This document shows, piece after piece, positions 6,245 to 14,653 of a DNA stretch of 27,065 nt. The DNA is from JANNYA01 sp031409855 (GTDB lineage Bacteria; Pseudomonadota; Gammaproteobacteria; Xanthomonadales; SZUA-5). Position numbers and translations under genes: made by a program. The notes under the pieces were generated by a model, which saw only the letters and a list, made by a program, of their open reading frames with translations, had not been told where the DNA came from and did no database searches. Within the stretch, counting starts at the first letter, position 1. Each line of letters begins with the position of its first letter. Location: positions 1-27,065 of the forward strand of contig JANNYA010000179.1 in the NCBI GenBank assembly GCA_031409855.1, in the 5' to 3' direction.

Positions 6245-7612
6245 ATGGACGCCTTAGTACTTGCGCGTGCCCAATTTGCCGCAAACATTAGTTTTCACAT
6301 TTTATTTCCCACGATCAGCATCGCCCTTGCATGGCTGTTGGTGTTTTTCAAATTTCGCGAGACGCGCTCGAAAAATGCCGTGGCTTGGCAGGCGCTGTAT
6401 GGCTTTTGGGTGAAAGTGTTCGCGCTGTGTTTTGCTCTGGGCGTGACTAGCGGCATCACCATGAGTTTTCAATTCGGCACCAACTGGCCGGGCTATATGA
6501 ATACGGTCGGCAATGTCGCCGGGCCGCTGTTGGCTTATGAAGTGATGACCGCATTTTTTTTGGAGGCGAGCTTTTTAGGCGTGATGCTGTTCGGGCGATC
6601 ACGGGTAAGTAACCGCGTGCATACTGGCGCCACGTTGTTAGTGGCCATCGGCACCACGCTGTCCGCCTTTTGGATTTTGGCGCTAAATTCATGGATGCAC
6701 ACGCCCACGGGACACGTGGTCAAAACGGTTGCAGGCGTCACCACCGTTGATGTGGTCAGCTGGTGGGCGGTAATTTTTAACCCGTCATTTCCGTATCGCT
6801 TGAGCCACATGTTGTGCGCATCAGTTTTAACTGTGGCGTTTTTGGTGATTGGCTTAAGCGCTTACCGTTTGCTCAAAAAAGACAGCAAGCCCGAGGCAAA
6901 ATTAGGTCTAGTCGTTGGTTTAGTGATAGCCGCCGTTGCCGCACCCGCGCAGATTTTTTTGGGTGATTTGCACGGCTTAAACACACTCAAGCATCAGCCC
7001 GCAAAAATCGCCGCGATTGAGGCAGTTTGGGACACTCAAAACGGTGCCGCGCTGACGCTATTTGGCATTCCTGATGAGCGCACGCGCAGTACGCATTTTG
7101 CAGTAGAAATACCGAAACTTGCAGCGCTGGTGTTGACGCATGAGCTAGAGGGGGAAATCAAAGGCTTGAATGATTTTGCGCAGCATCCGCCGGTCAAACC
7201 GCTATTTTTTGGCTTCAGAATTATGGTCGGTATCGGTGTGTTGATGCTGGCGTGTGCTTGGTTCGGCACGTTTTTGCTGGTGAGAAAGCGCGCCATGCCG
7301 GTATGGTTCTTGCGTGTGCTGGTGGCGATGACTTTTGCTGGCTGGGTGGCGGTATTGGCGGGCTGGTATGTGACTGAAATAGGCCGTCAACCGTGGCTGG
7401 TGCAGGGCATTTTGACGACCGCGCAGGCGGCGAGTCAAACCGTAACGGGTGGACAGATTGGCCTTACTTTGGCGCTGTATCTGAGCCTGTACTTAGCCCT
7501 CATCGCGGCGTTTGTGCGGACACTTTTTTATCTAGCAAAAAAGGCGGTGCAGGGCGATTTGCCGTCACTAGACACTGAAGTTAGCCCCGAAACCGCTGAG
7601 GATGGCCCATGA
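6245..7612 (+). CDS. cydA: Cytochrome bd-type quinol oxidase subunit I (short Q-loop, CIO type)
   Basis: A 455-residue membrane protein that oxidises quinol and carries the haems of cytochrome bd. Ligand positions resemble E. coli CydA: His18 (FHILFP), Glu99 and Glu107 (AYEVMTAFFLEASF), His188 (LSHML), and Met327 in FRIMVGIG. GRQPW is at 380-384. The Q-loop after GDLHGLNTLKHQPAKIAAIEA is short, so the protein is some 65 residues shorter than the E. coli form. This is the pattern of cyanide-insensitive-oxidase (CioA)-like members. The open frame runs upstream to 6170, but ATG 6245 has a strong AAGGAG at 6234-6239 and matches family N-termini. Its stop overlaps cydB by ATGA. Cyanide resistance itself is inference. 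Confidence 0.93.
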   Translation: MDALVLARAQFAANISFHILFPTISIALAWLLVFFKFRETRSKNAVAWQALYGFWVKVFALCFALGVTSGITMSFQFGTNWPGYMNTVGNVAGPLLAYEVMTAFFLEASFLGVMLFGRSRVSNRVHTGATLLVAIGTTLSAFWILALNSWMHTPTGHVVKTVAGVTTVDVVSWWAVIFNPSFPYRLSHMLCASVLTVAFLVIGLSAYRLLKKDSKPEAKLGLVVGLVIAAVAAPAQIFLGDLHGLNTLKHQPAKIAAIEAVWDTQNGAALTLFGIPDERTRSTHFAVEIPKLAALVLTHELEGEIKGLNDFAQHPPVKPLFFGFRIMVGIGVLMLACAWFGTFLLVRKRAMPVWFLRVLVAMTFAGWVAVLAGWYVTEIGRQPWLVQGILTTAQAASQTVTGGQIGLTLALYLSLYLALIAAFVRTLFYLAKKAVQGDLPSLDTEVSPETAEDGP

Positions 7613-8631
7613 ACGCCTATTTGCCTGAATTTTTTTTGGTCGTTATGGCTTTTTCCATGCTGGCCTATGTGGTGATGGATGGGTTCGATTTAGGCGTGGG
7701 CATCCTGTTACGGCGCGCGGATGCGCTCGAAAAAGACACGATGGTGGCATCCATCGGGCCGTTTTGGGATGCGAATGAAACTTGGTTGGTGCTTGGCGTC
7801 GGCATTTTGTTAACGGTGTTTCCACGAGCGCACGGTGAAATTTTAGGCGCGCTTTACTTGCCGGTGGCGCTGATGTTGATCGGTTTGACCCTACGCGGCG
7901 TAGCTTTTGACTTCCGCGCGAAGGTTAAGGCTGAGCGCAAGGATCTGTGGGATCAGCTTTTTTATGCAGGGTCTTTGCTGACCGCGCTAGCGCAAGGTTT
8001 TATGTTGGGCATGCATATCGTGGGCTATTACTACAGCATCGCGAACGTCGCTTTCGCGGCGTTTATCGGCTGCGCGCTTGCCTCGGGCTATGTGCTTTTG
8101 GGCGCGTGCTGGCTGATTATGAAAACCGAGGGCGCATTGCAAGCGAAAGCGCGTCACTGGGCTACGCATGCTTTGGGCCTGACCGGGCTTGGTGTCGCAG
8201 CGGTCAGTGTGGTGACGCCAATGGTCAGTGCGCGGATTTTCGAGCGTTGGTTTGGCTTGCGTGAGCTGTTTTTATGGGCACCGATTCCACTGTTAACCCT
8301 GGTGCTGTTCGGCATGTGTGCTTGGCGCTTGGAGCGCTTAAAAACGGCCAGCGCGACTAGGCTCAAGTCATCAAATCCAGCGTGGCACGGCGCATGGCAG
8401 CCCTTTGCCTGCGCCGTGGGAATTTTTTGCCTCGCCTTTATCGGCTTGGCCTACAGCTTGTTCCCGTATTTAGTAGTCGACAAGATCACGATTTGGCAGG
8501 CCGCAACCTCCACTGATGCGATGCGCCTGATTGCGCTGGGTGCTCTGATCAGCATGCCGGCTACGCTTGCTTACACGGTTTTTAGCTACCGCGTTTTTTG
8601 GGGCAAGGCGCAACCTTTGAGCTATAGCTAG
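7609..8631 (+). CDS. cydB: Cytochrome bd-type quinol oxidase subunit II
   Basis: A 340-residue polytopic partner of CydA. It opens with FSMLAYVVMDGFDLGVGILL and continues with GPFWDANETWLVLGVGILLTVFP, both diagnostic of CydB. LRGVAFDFRAK and a FMLGMHIVGYYYS segment follow. About eight hydrophobic helices are apparent. It is shorter than E. coli CydB (379) and close to CIO-type CioB. The start ATG overlaps the cydA stop (ATGA), giving strict coupling and likely one-to-one stoichiometry. No cydX-like small gene was found in the 21 bases before the next, convergent gene, and no cydDC exporter genes are in the window. Confidence 0.93.
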   Translation: MNAYLPEFFLVVMAFSMLAYVVMDGFDLGVGILLRRADALEKDTMVASIGPFWDANETWLVLGVGILLTVFPRAHGEILGALYLPVALMLIGLTLRGVAFDFRAKVKAERKDLWDQLFYAGSLLTALAQGFMLGMHIVGYYYSIANVAFAAFIGCALASGYVLLGACWLIMKTEGALQAKARHWATHALGLTGLGVAAVSVVTPMVSARIFERWFGLRELFLWAPIPLLTLVLFGMCAWRLERLKTASATRLKSSNPAWHGAWQPFACAVGIFCLAFIGLAYSLFPYLVVDKITIWQAATSTDAMRLIALGALISMPATLAYTVFSYRVFWGKAQPLSYS

Positions 8632-8652
8632 GCGGCATTTGACGCTAAGGAG

Positions 8653-9243
8653 CTAAAACTGTCCTTCCACTTCACGCAATGCTTTCATGAAGTCCAAATT
8701 CAGCGCAAAGCCCAAGTGCACATCAATGTTGCCTTCTGCGTACAGATTTTCGCCGTTGCTAAAGGCATCCGCTTGGGTAAAGCGGGTCACTATGCCGTAG
8801 GGAATATTGATTAGCCAGAGCTCCTGAACCCCTGCAGCACCGTACGCTTTGCGCTTTTCAATGGTGTCAAAAGCCGCTGTTGAAGGGGATAGCACTTCAA
8901 TGACGAAATTGGGCGCACCGCGTATACCTTTGGCATCAATCTTGTTTTCATCGCACACCACGACCAAATCTGGCTCAAACACCGTTCGAATGAACTCGTC
9001 CGATTCCTTATACACGGGCAAGCGCACGCCTACTGGGCCTGTGAAACCACGGCAGGACTTGCCTTCGAGTGCATTTCTAATTTGACCGGCAAGCTCAAAC
9101 ACCACTTGCTGATGGCTAATGAGTGGCGGTGCCATCGCGCGCGCCATGCCATCGATTAATTCGTAGCGCGGCTTGGCGGGCCAGCTGAGGTAATCTTTGT
9201 AGGTGAATTCGCCGATGGGGCGTTTTGCGGTTTGGGCGTTCAT
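8653..9243 (-). CDS. Uma2 family protein (DUF820, PD-(D/E)XK nuclease fold)
   Basis: A 196-residue protein with the Uma2/DUF820 pattern. The N-terminus has YELIDG (27-32), then PPLISHQQVVFELAGQI; Asp92 in EPDLVVV, Glu116 in FVIEVLSPST and Lys130/Lys132 in EKRKAYGAAGVQELWLI form the PD-(D/E)XK active-site set. The usual length is about 190. Biological role is not established for most members; they are abundant in cyanobacteria and some proteobacteria and have been suspected of being related to mobile or restriction-type nucleases. The gene stands alone and converges on cydB with a 21-base gap. ATG 9243 is the first start of the frame. Confidence 0.8.
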   Translation of the reverse strand: MNAQTAKRPIGEFTYKDYLSWPAKPRYELIDGMARAMAPPLISHQQVVFELAGQIRNALEGKSCRGFTGPVGVRLPVYKESDEFIRTVFEPDLVVVCDENKIDAKGIRGAPNFVIEVLSPSTAAFDTIEKRKAYGAAGVQELWLINIPYGIVTRFTQADAFSNGENLYAEGNIDVHLGFALNLDFMKALREVEGQF

Positions 9244-9387
9244 GGTCTCGGGCGTTCCGTCGTGCGTGCTGCAAGTTTAGCAGAGCGATCGCCTGCTATT
9301 TCGTAGTTGACCAAACGGCGGGATGGTTCCCGCTTGCCCGGCTTAGGTCTAAACTTGCGCGCTCTCTCGCAGTGATTAGGACAGGTC

Positions 9388-10047
9388 ATGTTTGATTTAG
9401 AACGGCTTTTGGGAAATATGTTGGGTGGCAGCGCGCTGGGACGTGCGGCAAGTTCCATGGGTTCCGGGCTAGGCTCGGTCAATGGCGGCATAGGCTCTGG
9501 CTTAAGTAAGGGTGCGCTCGGTATCGGTGCGTTGGGAGTGGCATGGGCGGCGTTTGAGCATTTTCAAGAACAAAAGGCGCAAGCGGCAAGTAATTCAGGA
9601 CCCGGCATGCCACCGCCGCCACCCGGATCGGGCGCAATGCCGCCGCCGCAACCGCCGGCAATGCTTGGCGCACCCGTAGTTAATGCACCTGAAAATACGC
9701 GTGAAGCCGATGCGACGCACTTGATTCGCGCCATGATCGCCGCTGCGAATGCAGACGGTACGATTGACGGTGATGAGCGCAGCAAAATTCTGGAGCGCGC
9801 TATGACTGCGGGTTTGAGCCCGCAAACCCAAGCCTTTCTGTTAGCGCAAATCGCAACGCCAGCCGCGCTGTCAGAGATCGTTAGCCAAACGCGTGAAGGG
9901 TTGAAGCGTGAAACCTACGCCGCCTCACTCATGGCGATTAATAATGATAGCGCTGCCGAAAGTGCTTATTTAAGTTCGCTTGCTGCTGGCTTGGGTTTAA
10001 CTGCAGCGGATGCTGAGCAAATTGGCGCAGCGTTGATCGGGCGTTGA
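9388..10047 (+). CDS. DUF533 / TerB-like protein (YebE-like)
   Basis: A 219-residue protein. Residues 1-55 are Gly/Ser/Ala-rich with short hydrophobic stretches (MFDLERLLGNMLGG; then ALGIGALGVAWAAFEHF, a possible membrane-associating helix). Residues about 70-100 are a Pro-rich linker (PPPPPGSG, PPPQPPAM). Residues 110-219 are an all-helical TerB-like domain with LIRAMIAAANADGTIDGDER, whose acidic D-G-x-I-D loop resembles the metal-binding loop of TerB/DUF533 domains. This matches the inner-membrane YebE/DUF533 family, of unknown biochemical function (stress-linked in enterobacteria). ATG 9388 follows AGGACAGG, a good ribosome site. The 144 bases upstream hold a small GC-rich hairpin (9318-9333, GCGGG/CCCGC) but no clear promoter. 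Confidence 0.8.
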   Translation: MFDLERLLGNMLGGSALGRAASSMGSGLGSVNGGIGSGLSKGALGIGALGVAWAAFEHFQEQKAQAASNSGPGMPPPPPGSGAMPPPQPPAMLGAPVVNAPENTREADATHLIRAMIAAANADGTIDGDERSKILERAMTAGLSPQTQAFLLAQIATPAALSEIVSQTREGLKRETYAASLMAINNDSAAESAYLSSLAAGLGLTAADAEQIGAALIGR

Positions 10048-10172
10048 GGGAAGAAGTTTGAAGGGCCATAACGGGGAAAGCGAAACTCTAAAAAGGGCGC
10101 GAACCAATCGAACTGCACCGGATAACCCGCCGCTTGCAAATCATCCACCCCACTGTTGATCCGTGCGGCAGC
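10048..10172 (-). pseudogene. Possible gene remnant or unrecognised small ORF in the gap before the exported protein
   Basis: The 189-base gap between the DUF533 stop and the chosen start of the next gene is open on the minus strand throughout. It reads, in one frame, LPAAARINSGVDDLQAAG followed by YPVQFDWFAPFLEFRFPRYG. The aromatic and Pro content and the codon choice (GTG GAT GAT TTG CAA GCG) look like coding sequence rather than noise. The frame carries on antisense into the genes on both sides (9966-10391), so the remnant itself would be confined to the gap. No family was recognised and no start or ribosome site supports it; it may be chance. Confidence 0.25.
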
Positions 10173-10236
10173 TGGCAGTTTCGTGCAGTCTGAGCAGCTA
10201 CAATGCCGCATTGGGGAAATTGAAAGGATGCTCGCA

Positions 10237-12534
10237 ATGCGCTCAACCATTTCCAAACCGATGCGCCTGGCAAAGCGCGGCACCAAACTGTTGATAGGGC
10301 TATGCGCGGTACTGTGCAGCGGCACGCTGTTCGCCCAAACGATTTTCAAATCAGGCTTTGAACGTACTGAGCCCGCGCCGGAAGTACGCATCCTGCGCGA
10401 CGACCACGTTGCAACGCTGGAAATGGACTACAACGCTGAAAATCCCTGGGGTCAGTGGTGGACGCTGACTGGTGTAGGCAGCGAGTCGGCCGGGTTTTTG
10501 GTGACCTGGTGGCCAGTAAGCACTAACCCACAAGGCATGTCTGTGGCGGCAAAACATCTGCCAATGCACGGCAGCAGCGGCTGTTTGAGCGAGCCGGTGC
10601 ACAAGTCTCACGGGACAGGCGACACGCCCGACAACAGCACTGATCCGACGTCCGTTCGTTGGCTGGTTACGGCGAACCGTCGGGTGCAGATTCAACCGCT
10701 AATTAATGGCGCAGCCTATACCGTGCGTGTGGAGCGCATTAACACGTTGGGTGAAATCACCAGCGTCGCGCGCGAGTTGAGTTTCGACGGTGGCGACAGC
10801 CGCCGCGTCGATGCCTTGCGCGCCAGCATGACCTATTTCGATGACTTCAATTTGCCGATGGGTGCTGCGGACGAGAAGCTTTGGAACAACGCGAGCGCTA
10901 CCTCCACTGACCCGCGCTTCAATTTGTTTTTCATCAATGATCAGCTGCACGTACACACTCTGAACGGTACGCGCGTGGAAAACACGGGCGACAAATCACA
11001 GACTTCGCAGCGGTTTCGCAAACCCATGCGGCTGCAGGCCGGGGTGCGCCGCCGCATCGTGTTTGACATGGACAGCCCGTTGAGCCCGCGCTCGGTCTGG
11101 TATCTAGATCTCAACCCGGTGGCGACAGATTTAACGGGTCACGCGAATTTTTTCGATGAAGAAGGTGCTACCGGGTTGCCTGCCGGGGTGCTGCGTTTGC
11201 GCTCACAGTTTCAAACCTTTAGCGTCAGCCTGATCGGCATGAATGGCGCTTCGCACCAAATTGCCTCGGTGGATATGGAAGCGCTGGGGCGCCAAGCGAT
11301 CCCCAACGTGCGCCGCAGTTTTGACGTGCGTGTCGGTACCGATGGCATTCAAGTGTTGATTGACGGGCGCAGCGTAATCGATGCAGCGTATGCGCCCTAC
11401 ACCTTGAGTGCAGGCGACTACGAAGCGTTATGGGTGGGCTTTGGCTACAACACCGCAAAAGATGGCGTGCCCTATTTTCTCACGCATTGGGACAACTTTG
11501 GCTTCGACGGGCCGGTGGTAGAGCCGCGCCAAGTGCACAACTATGTGACGCGTATCGCGGGTACCGACTATCAAAAAGCAAATCGCGCGAACGCGGTGTA
11601 CCCAAGCTTTGAGATCCAGATTCCAGACGACCTTCGCCCGATTGTAGCCGGTGCAACGGCGCAAGCGTGGTTGGTTTATACCTACCAAATGGGCGACTAC
11701 TCCGGCTTTAATCTGAGCCCAGGGGATCACGTCAAACTCAATGCTGGGGCACAGTTTGCATTGCCGCCGCGCGTCAATAACAGCGTGCCTTACGTGCCAG
11801 ACTTGTTGGCCTGGGGCATGCCGCATACGGTGCGAATCAAACTTGGTGATCTGGTGCAAGGTGGTGCTTCGCCGTTGCTGGTCGGCGCCAATCGCTTTCA
11901 GTTTTTCGCGGCAAATACCGGCATTTTAAACGTGCATGTCGAGGTTTTTTATCCGCCCGGTAGCGCGCCTGCGTACACGCCACCCGCCGTAATTCATCAC
12001 TTCCCGATGCACAGTGAGCTGCCAAGGCTAGGCACACCCGCGCGCTTCGAGCAAATTGGCGCAACGCAAATTGGCGAGGAACATCATATTGGCACGCAGC
12101 CTGCGGCGCGTATTCCCGTCAGTGGCGTAGTGCCGATTACCCTGCTAATTGGCAACAGTAGCTATGCAAACTGGGCGCCGCAATTGATGCGCGTACCCGT
12201 CACCAGCACGGAAGTGTGGAGCACCGGCGGCACTATTGGCGTCGCCAAAGTCGAGGTGTTTCTACGACGCGTCGGCAGCAGCGTAGCGCCTGGTGCCGCG
12301 GAAAGTCGAGTCTTGCTGCTCGACACCGCACGCGAGGTACCTACCCCGCAAGGTCGTTACACTCGCAGTCTAGACACGACGGCGTTTGCAAACGGTGACT
12401 ATGAAATATTCGTGCAGGCCCAGGCGCCTTCAGGGCTGAAAAGCCACCCTAGCTATGGCAATGAAACCTATCTTTGGGATGCCGCAGCGCTGTCTGGCGC
12501 GTATTATCCGATGCAGATTTCAATTCAGAATTGA
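10237..12534 (+). CDS. Large exported protein of unknown function with N-terminal GFE motif, FN3-like and lectin-like regions
   Basis: 765 residues from the chosen start. The Sec signal peptide is basic (KPMRLAKRGTK), then LLIGLCAVLCSGTLFA, with probable cleavage before QT. The mature protein begins QTIFKSGFERTEPAPEV, so an F-x-x-GFE motif is almost at its N-terminus. Residues about 35-185 look like a fibronectin-III-type sandwich (GFLVTWWPVS, INGAAYTVRVERINTLGEI). About 195-440 resembles a concanavalin-A-like lectin/glucanase sandwich (YFDDFNLP, FFINDQLHVHTLNG, SFDVRVGTDGIQVLIDG, THWDNFGFDGP). The rest holds beta-rich segments with a late NGDYEIFVQAQA. I do not see the E-x-D-x-E catalytic motif of GH16, so enzymatic activity is not claimed. 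ATG 10237 is preferred because GAAAGG (10222-10227) lies 9 bases upstream. The open frame extends to 10156, which would place 27 residues before the signal peptide. Confidence 0.7.
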   Translation: MRSTISKPMRLAKRGTKLLIGLCAVLCSGTLFAQTIFKSGFERTEPAPEVRILRDDHVATLEMDYNAENPWGQWWTLTGVGSESAGFLVTWWPVSTNPQGMSVAAKHLPMHGSSGCLSEPVHKSHGTGDTPDNSTDPTSVRWLVTANRRVQIQPLINGAAYTVRVERINTLGEITSVARELSFDGGDSRRVDALRASMTYFDDFNLPMGAADEKLWNNASATSTDPRFNLFFINDQLHVHTLNGTRVENTGDKSQTSQRFRKPMRLQAGVRRRIVFDMDSPLSPRSVWYLDLNPVATDLTGHANFFDEEGATGLPAGVLRLRSQFQTFSVSLIGMNGASHQIASVDMEALGRQAIPNVRRSFDVRVGTDGIQVLIDGRSVIDAAYAPYTLSAGDYEALWVGFGYNTAKDGVPYFLTHWDNFGFDGPVVEPRQVHNYVTRIAGTDYQKANRANAVYPSFEIQIPDDLRPIVAGATAQAWLVYTYQMGDYSGFNLSPGDHVKLNAGAQFALPPRVNNSVPYVPDLLAWGMPHTVRIKLGDLVQGGASPLLVGANRFQFFAANTGILNVHVEVFYPPGSAPAYTPPAVIHHFPMHSELPRLGTPARFEQIGATQIGEEHHIGTQPAARIPVSGVVPITLLIGNSSYANWAPQLMRVPVTSTEVWSTGGTIGVAKVEVFLRRVGSSVAPGAAESRVLLLDTAREVPTPQGRYTRSLDTTAFANGDYEIFVQAQAPSGLKSHPSYGNETYLWDAAALSGAYYPMQISIQN

Positions 12535-12705
12535 GGGTTGAGAGGCGAGTAAGGCTATTGCGCGCCAACTCGAATCGGTAGCAACTGCGCACCATCAAAA
12601 ACCGGGCTGTCGGCGTAAATCCTGCCACAAGTGCTTCCCTCTCTCCGCTCAGGCAACGGGCTCTGGGGCATCCAGCACGCAGCGCAAGTAGCGTTCGCGT
12701 TCGTC
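12535..12705. other. Intergenic gap between convergent exported-protein gene and prfB
   Basis: 171 bases without a supported gene. On the minus strand the prfB frame stays open for 18 codons past its TGA before a second TGA, and another frame gives a short peptide. Around 12640-12680 the CTCTCTCC, CTCAGGCAACGG and CTCTGGGGC stretches resemble dispersed intergenic repeats I know from related genomes. No terminator hairpin with T run is visible for either convergent gene. Confidence 0.3.
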
Positions 12706-13804
12706 TCAAAGCCCTTGCTTCAAACTGGCCTCAACAAAATCGTCTAAATCGCCATCCAGCACGGTCTGGGTATCGCGCCGCTCCACGCTGGTGCGTAAAT
12801 CTTTAATACGCGCATCGTCAAGCACGTAGGAGCGAATTTGATGGCCCCAGCCGATATCGCTTTTGGCGTCTTCAATTTTTTGTTTCGCAGCGCTGCGCTT
12901 TTGAATTTCGATCTCATAGAGCCGCGCTTTCAGCATTTTCATCGCAAAATCGCGGTTCGCGTGCTGGCTGCGCTGGGTTTGACAGGCGACCACCACGCCA
13001 CTCGGCACGTGGGTAATGCGCACGGCGGACTCGGTCTTATTGACGTGCTGGCCGCCCGCGCCGCTGGATCGATACACGTCGGTTTTCAAGTCAGCCGGAT
13101 TGATATCGATATCAATATTGTCATCAACTTCGGGCGAAACGGTCACCGAGGCAAATGAGGTGTGCCGCCGTTTTGCCGAGTCAAACGGACTAATGCGCAC
13201 CAAACGATGCACGCCCGATTCGGTGCGCGTCCAGCCAAAAGCATAGTCGCCTTCAACGCGGAACGTTGCGCTCTTAATGCCCGCAACATCGCCTGCGCTG
13301 ACCTCGATCATCTCGGTTTTGAAACCCTTTTTATCGCACCAGCGCAAATACATGCGCAACAGAATTTCAGCCCAGTCTTGCGCTTCGGTGCCACCCGAGC
13401 CGCTTTGGATGTCGATAAACGCGGCATTGGGGTCCATCGGGTTGGCGAACATGCGCGCCAGTTCCAGGCGTTCAACGATGCGCAGAAATCCTTCCGCATC
13501 TTTTTCGACGCCGCGTGCAGTCGCTTCGTCGTCCTCATCAATCGCCAGCTCCAGATAGTCTTTGGCGTCAATCAAGCCCTGAGTTAGTGCGGTCAAATGC
13601 TTTACCACGCCCTCAAGTAGCGCGCGTTCGCGGCCTAGAGCTTGCGCTAATTCTGGCTTGCTCCAGACGCTGGAATCTTCTAATTCGCGGGTGACTTCCT
13701 CTAAGCGCTCGGCTTTGGTATCAAAGTCAAAGATACCCCCTAAGGCCGACAGTGCGCTCGCTTAAGTCTTTGATTAAATTGGATAGTGGATTGGTTTCAA
13801 ACAT
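12706..13804 (-). CDS. prfB: Peptide chain release factor 2, with programmed +1 frameshift
   Basis: Recognises UGA and UAA stop codons and triggers peptide release on the ribosome. The gene is in two frames. Codons 1-25 run from ATG 13804 (MFETNPLSNLIKDLSERTVG, then LRGYL) to CTT at 13730. An in-frame TGA follows, and a +1 shift continues from GAC at 13728 to the stop at 12706, joined as 13804-13730 and 13728-12706. Total length is 365 residues, the same as E. coli RF2. Visible motifs are the tripeptide anticodon region SPF (RISPFDSAKRRHTSF), SGSGGTEAQDW, and the catalytic GGQ in SSGAGGQHVNKTESAVR. A reading that starts at the internal ATG 13608 would lose 65 N-terminal residues. The gene lies 48 bases behind the DUF484 gene on the same strand. 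Confidence 0.96.
13726..13741 (-). promoter_or_regulatory. prfB programmed frameshift site
   Basis: On the minus strand the sequence AGGGGGTATCTTTGAC is present: an internal Shine-Dalgarno-like AGGGGG (13741-13736), then the slippery CTT codon (13732-13730) and the UGA stop (13729-13727) followed by C. This matches the classical RF2 autoregulatory cassette. When RF2 is scarce, UGA is read slowly and the ribosome slips forward one base to make full-length RF2. Confidence 0.97.
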
Positions 13805-13852
13805 AAAAGCGAGTTCTCAAAAAAATAAAACAATAGGTAGGACACAAAGCCA

Positions 13853-14572
13853 TCAATGCGTCAGGCGATCGGTTTGCACCGCAAGCGCAGTGCGGATTAA
13901 CTCCGCCATCATGTCCAAAAATACCGTTCCCATGCCCGGGTGGAAGCGATTCGGGTCGCTGCTGCCGATTGCCATTAAGCCCACTGGATCGAGCGGCATC
14001 AGCACGGCGCTGGCAACATTCGTCGCGCGGGTGCCAAATAGAAACTCAAGTTTTTCCGGCTTTAGCCGCCCGCACAACGGTACGCGGTGCTTCATGGCTT
14101 CGCTAAACTGGGCTAATCCTGGATCTGCTTCGGTCACTGGCTTCAGCCATGGCGCACCCGCACCAAATTCAGCGAGCGAGTCGGGCGGATCGATCAGCAC
14201 GAGTTGGATCAAATCGGTATGAAAATCTTCCTGTAACGAGGCGGCAATTTGCTGCACCGCTTCGGTTAGCGTGCGCGCTTTCAGCAGGCGCAAGCCCAAC
14301 AAATGCACCCGCTGCATCAGTAGCTCATTGTCTTGCGCGACTTGGATCAGCTGATGCAAGCGTGTGCTCAACTGCTGATTTTTCTCCCGCAAAACGTCTA
14401 ATTGATAGCTCGCCAACGAGGCGATATTTTTCGTCTCATCTCTCGGCAGCTGTAAGCTGGCGGCTAGATCAGGAAATTGCAGTAAAAAATCACTGCGGCG
14501 GCGCAAAAACGCGGCAACCGCTTCGGCGTCTATAGAATCGGGCGTTTGCGACGCGGCGCTTGAGTCAGGCAT
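13853..14572 (-). CDS. DUF484 family protein
   Basis: A 239-residue protein of the DUF484 family, commonly found between dapF and xerC in gammaproteobacteria. The N-terminus has VAAFLRRRSDFLLQFPDLAASLQLP, the family signature. About residues 45-100 form a probable coiled coil (SLASYQLDVLREKNQQLSTR, QDNELLMQRVHLLGL). The C-terminal 130 residues are GAF-like (LIQLVLIDPPDSL, LMPLDPVGLMAIGSSDPNRF, GMGTVFLDMMAELI). The function is unknown. It follows dapF by 81 bases and precedes prfB by 48, so one transcript is plausible. The xerC gene that often comes next is absent; prfB stands there instead. Confidence 0.88.
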   Translation of the reverse strand: MPDSSAASQTPDSIDAEAVAAFLRRRSDFLLQFPDLAASLQLPRDETKNIASLASYQLDVLREKNQQLSTRLHQLIQVAQDNELLMQRVHLLGLRLLKARTLTEAVQQIAASLQEDFHTDLIQLVLIDPPDSLAEFGAGAPWLKPVTEADPGLAQFSEAMKHRVPLCGRLKPEKLEFLFGTRATNVASAVLMPLDPVGLMAIGSSDPNRFHPGMGTVFLDMMAELIRTALAVQTDRLTH

Positions 14573-14653
14573 GGGCTAGTTTTAGGCAACAGTTCGAGCG
14601 CGGAGCTTATGCGAAAAGCCCACCGCTGCGAAAAGGTTTTCCTTAAATCGATC

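Noticed and set aside
12620..12700. Short minus-strand peptides and in-frame continuation past the prfB stop
   Set aside because: The RF2 C-terminus EASLKQGL is complete at the TGA. The following codons lie in a tract resembling a dispersed intergenic repeat, so no extra gene or readthrough product is claimed.
13727..13729. In-frame TGA in prfB as a nonsense mutation or selenocysteine codon
   Set aside because: The surrounding AGGGGG and CTT-TGA-C context is the standard RF2 frameshift cassette and the shifted frame gives a full-length 365-residue RF2.
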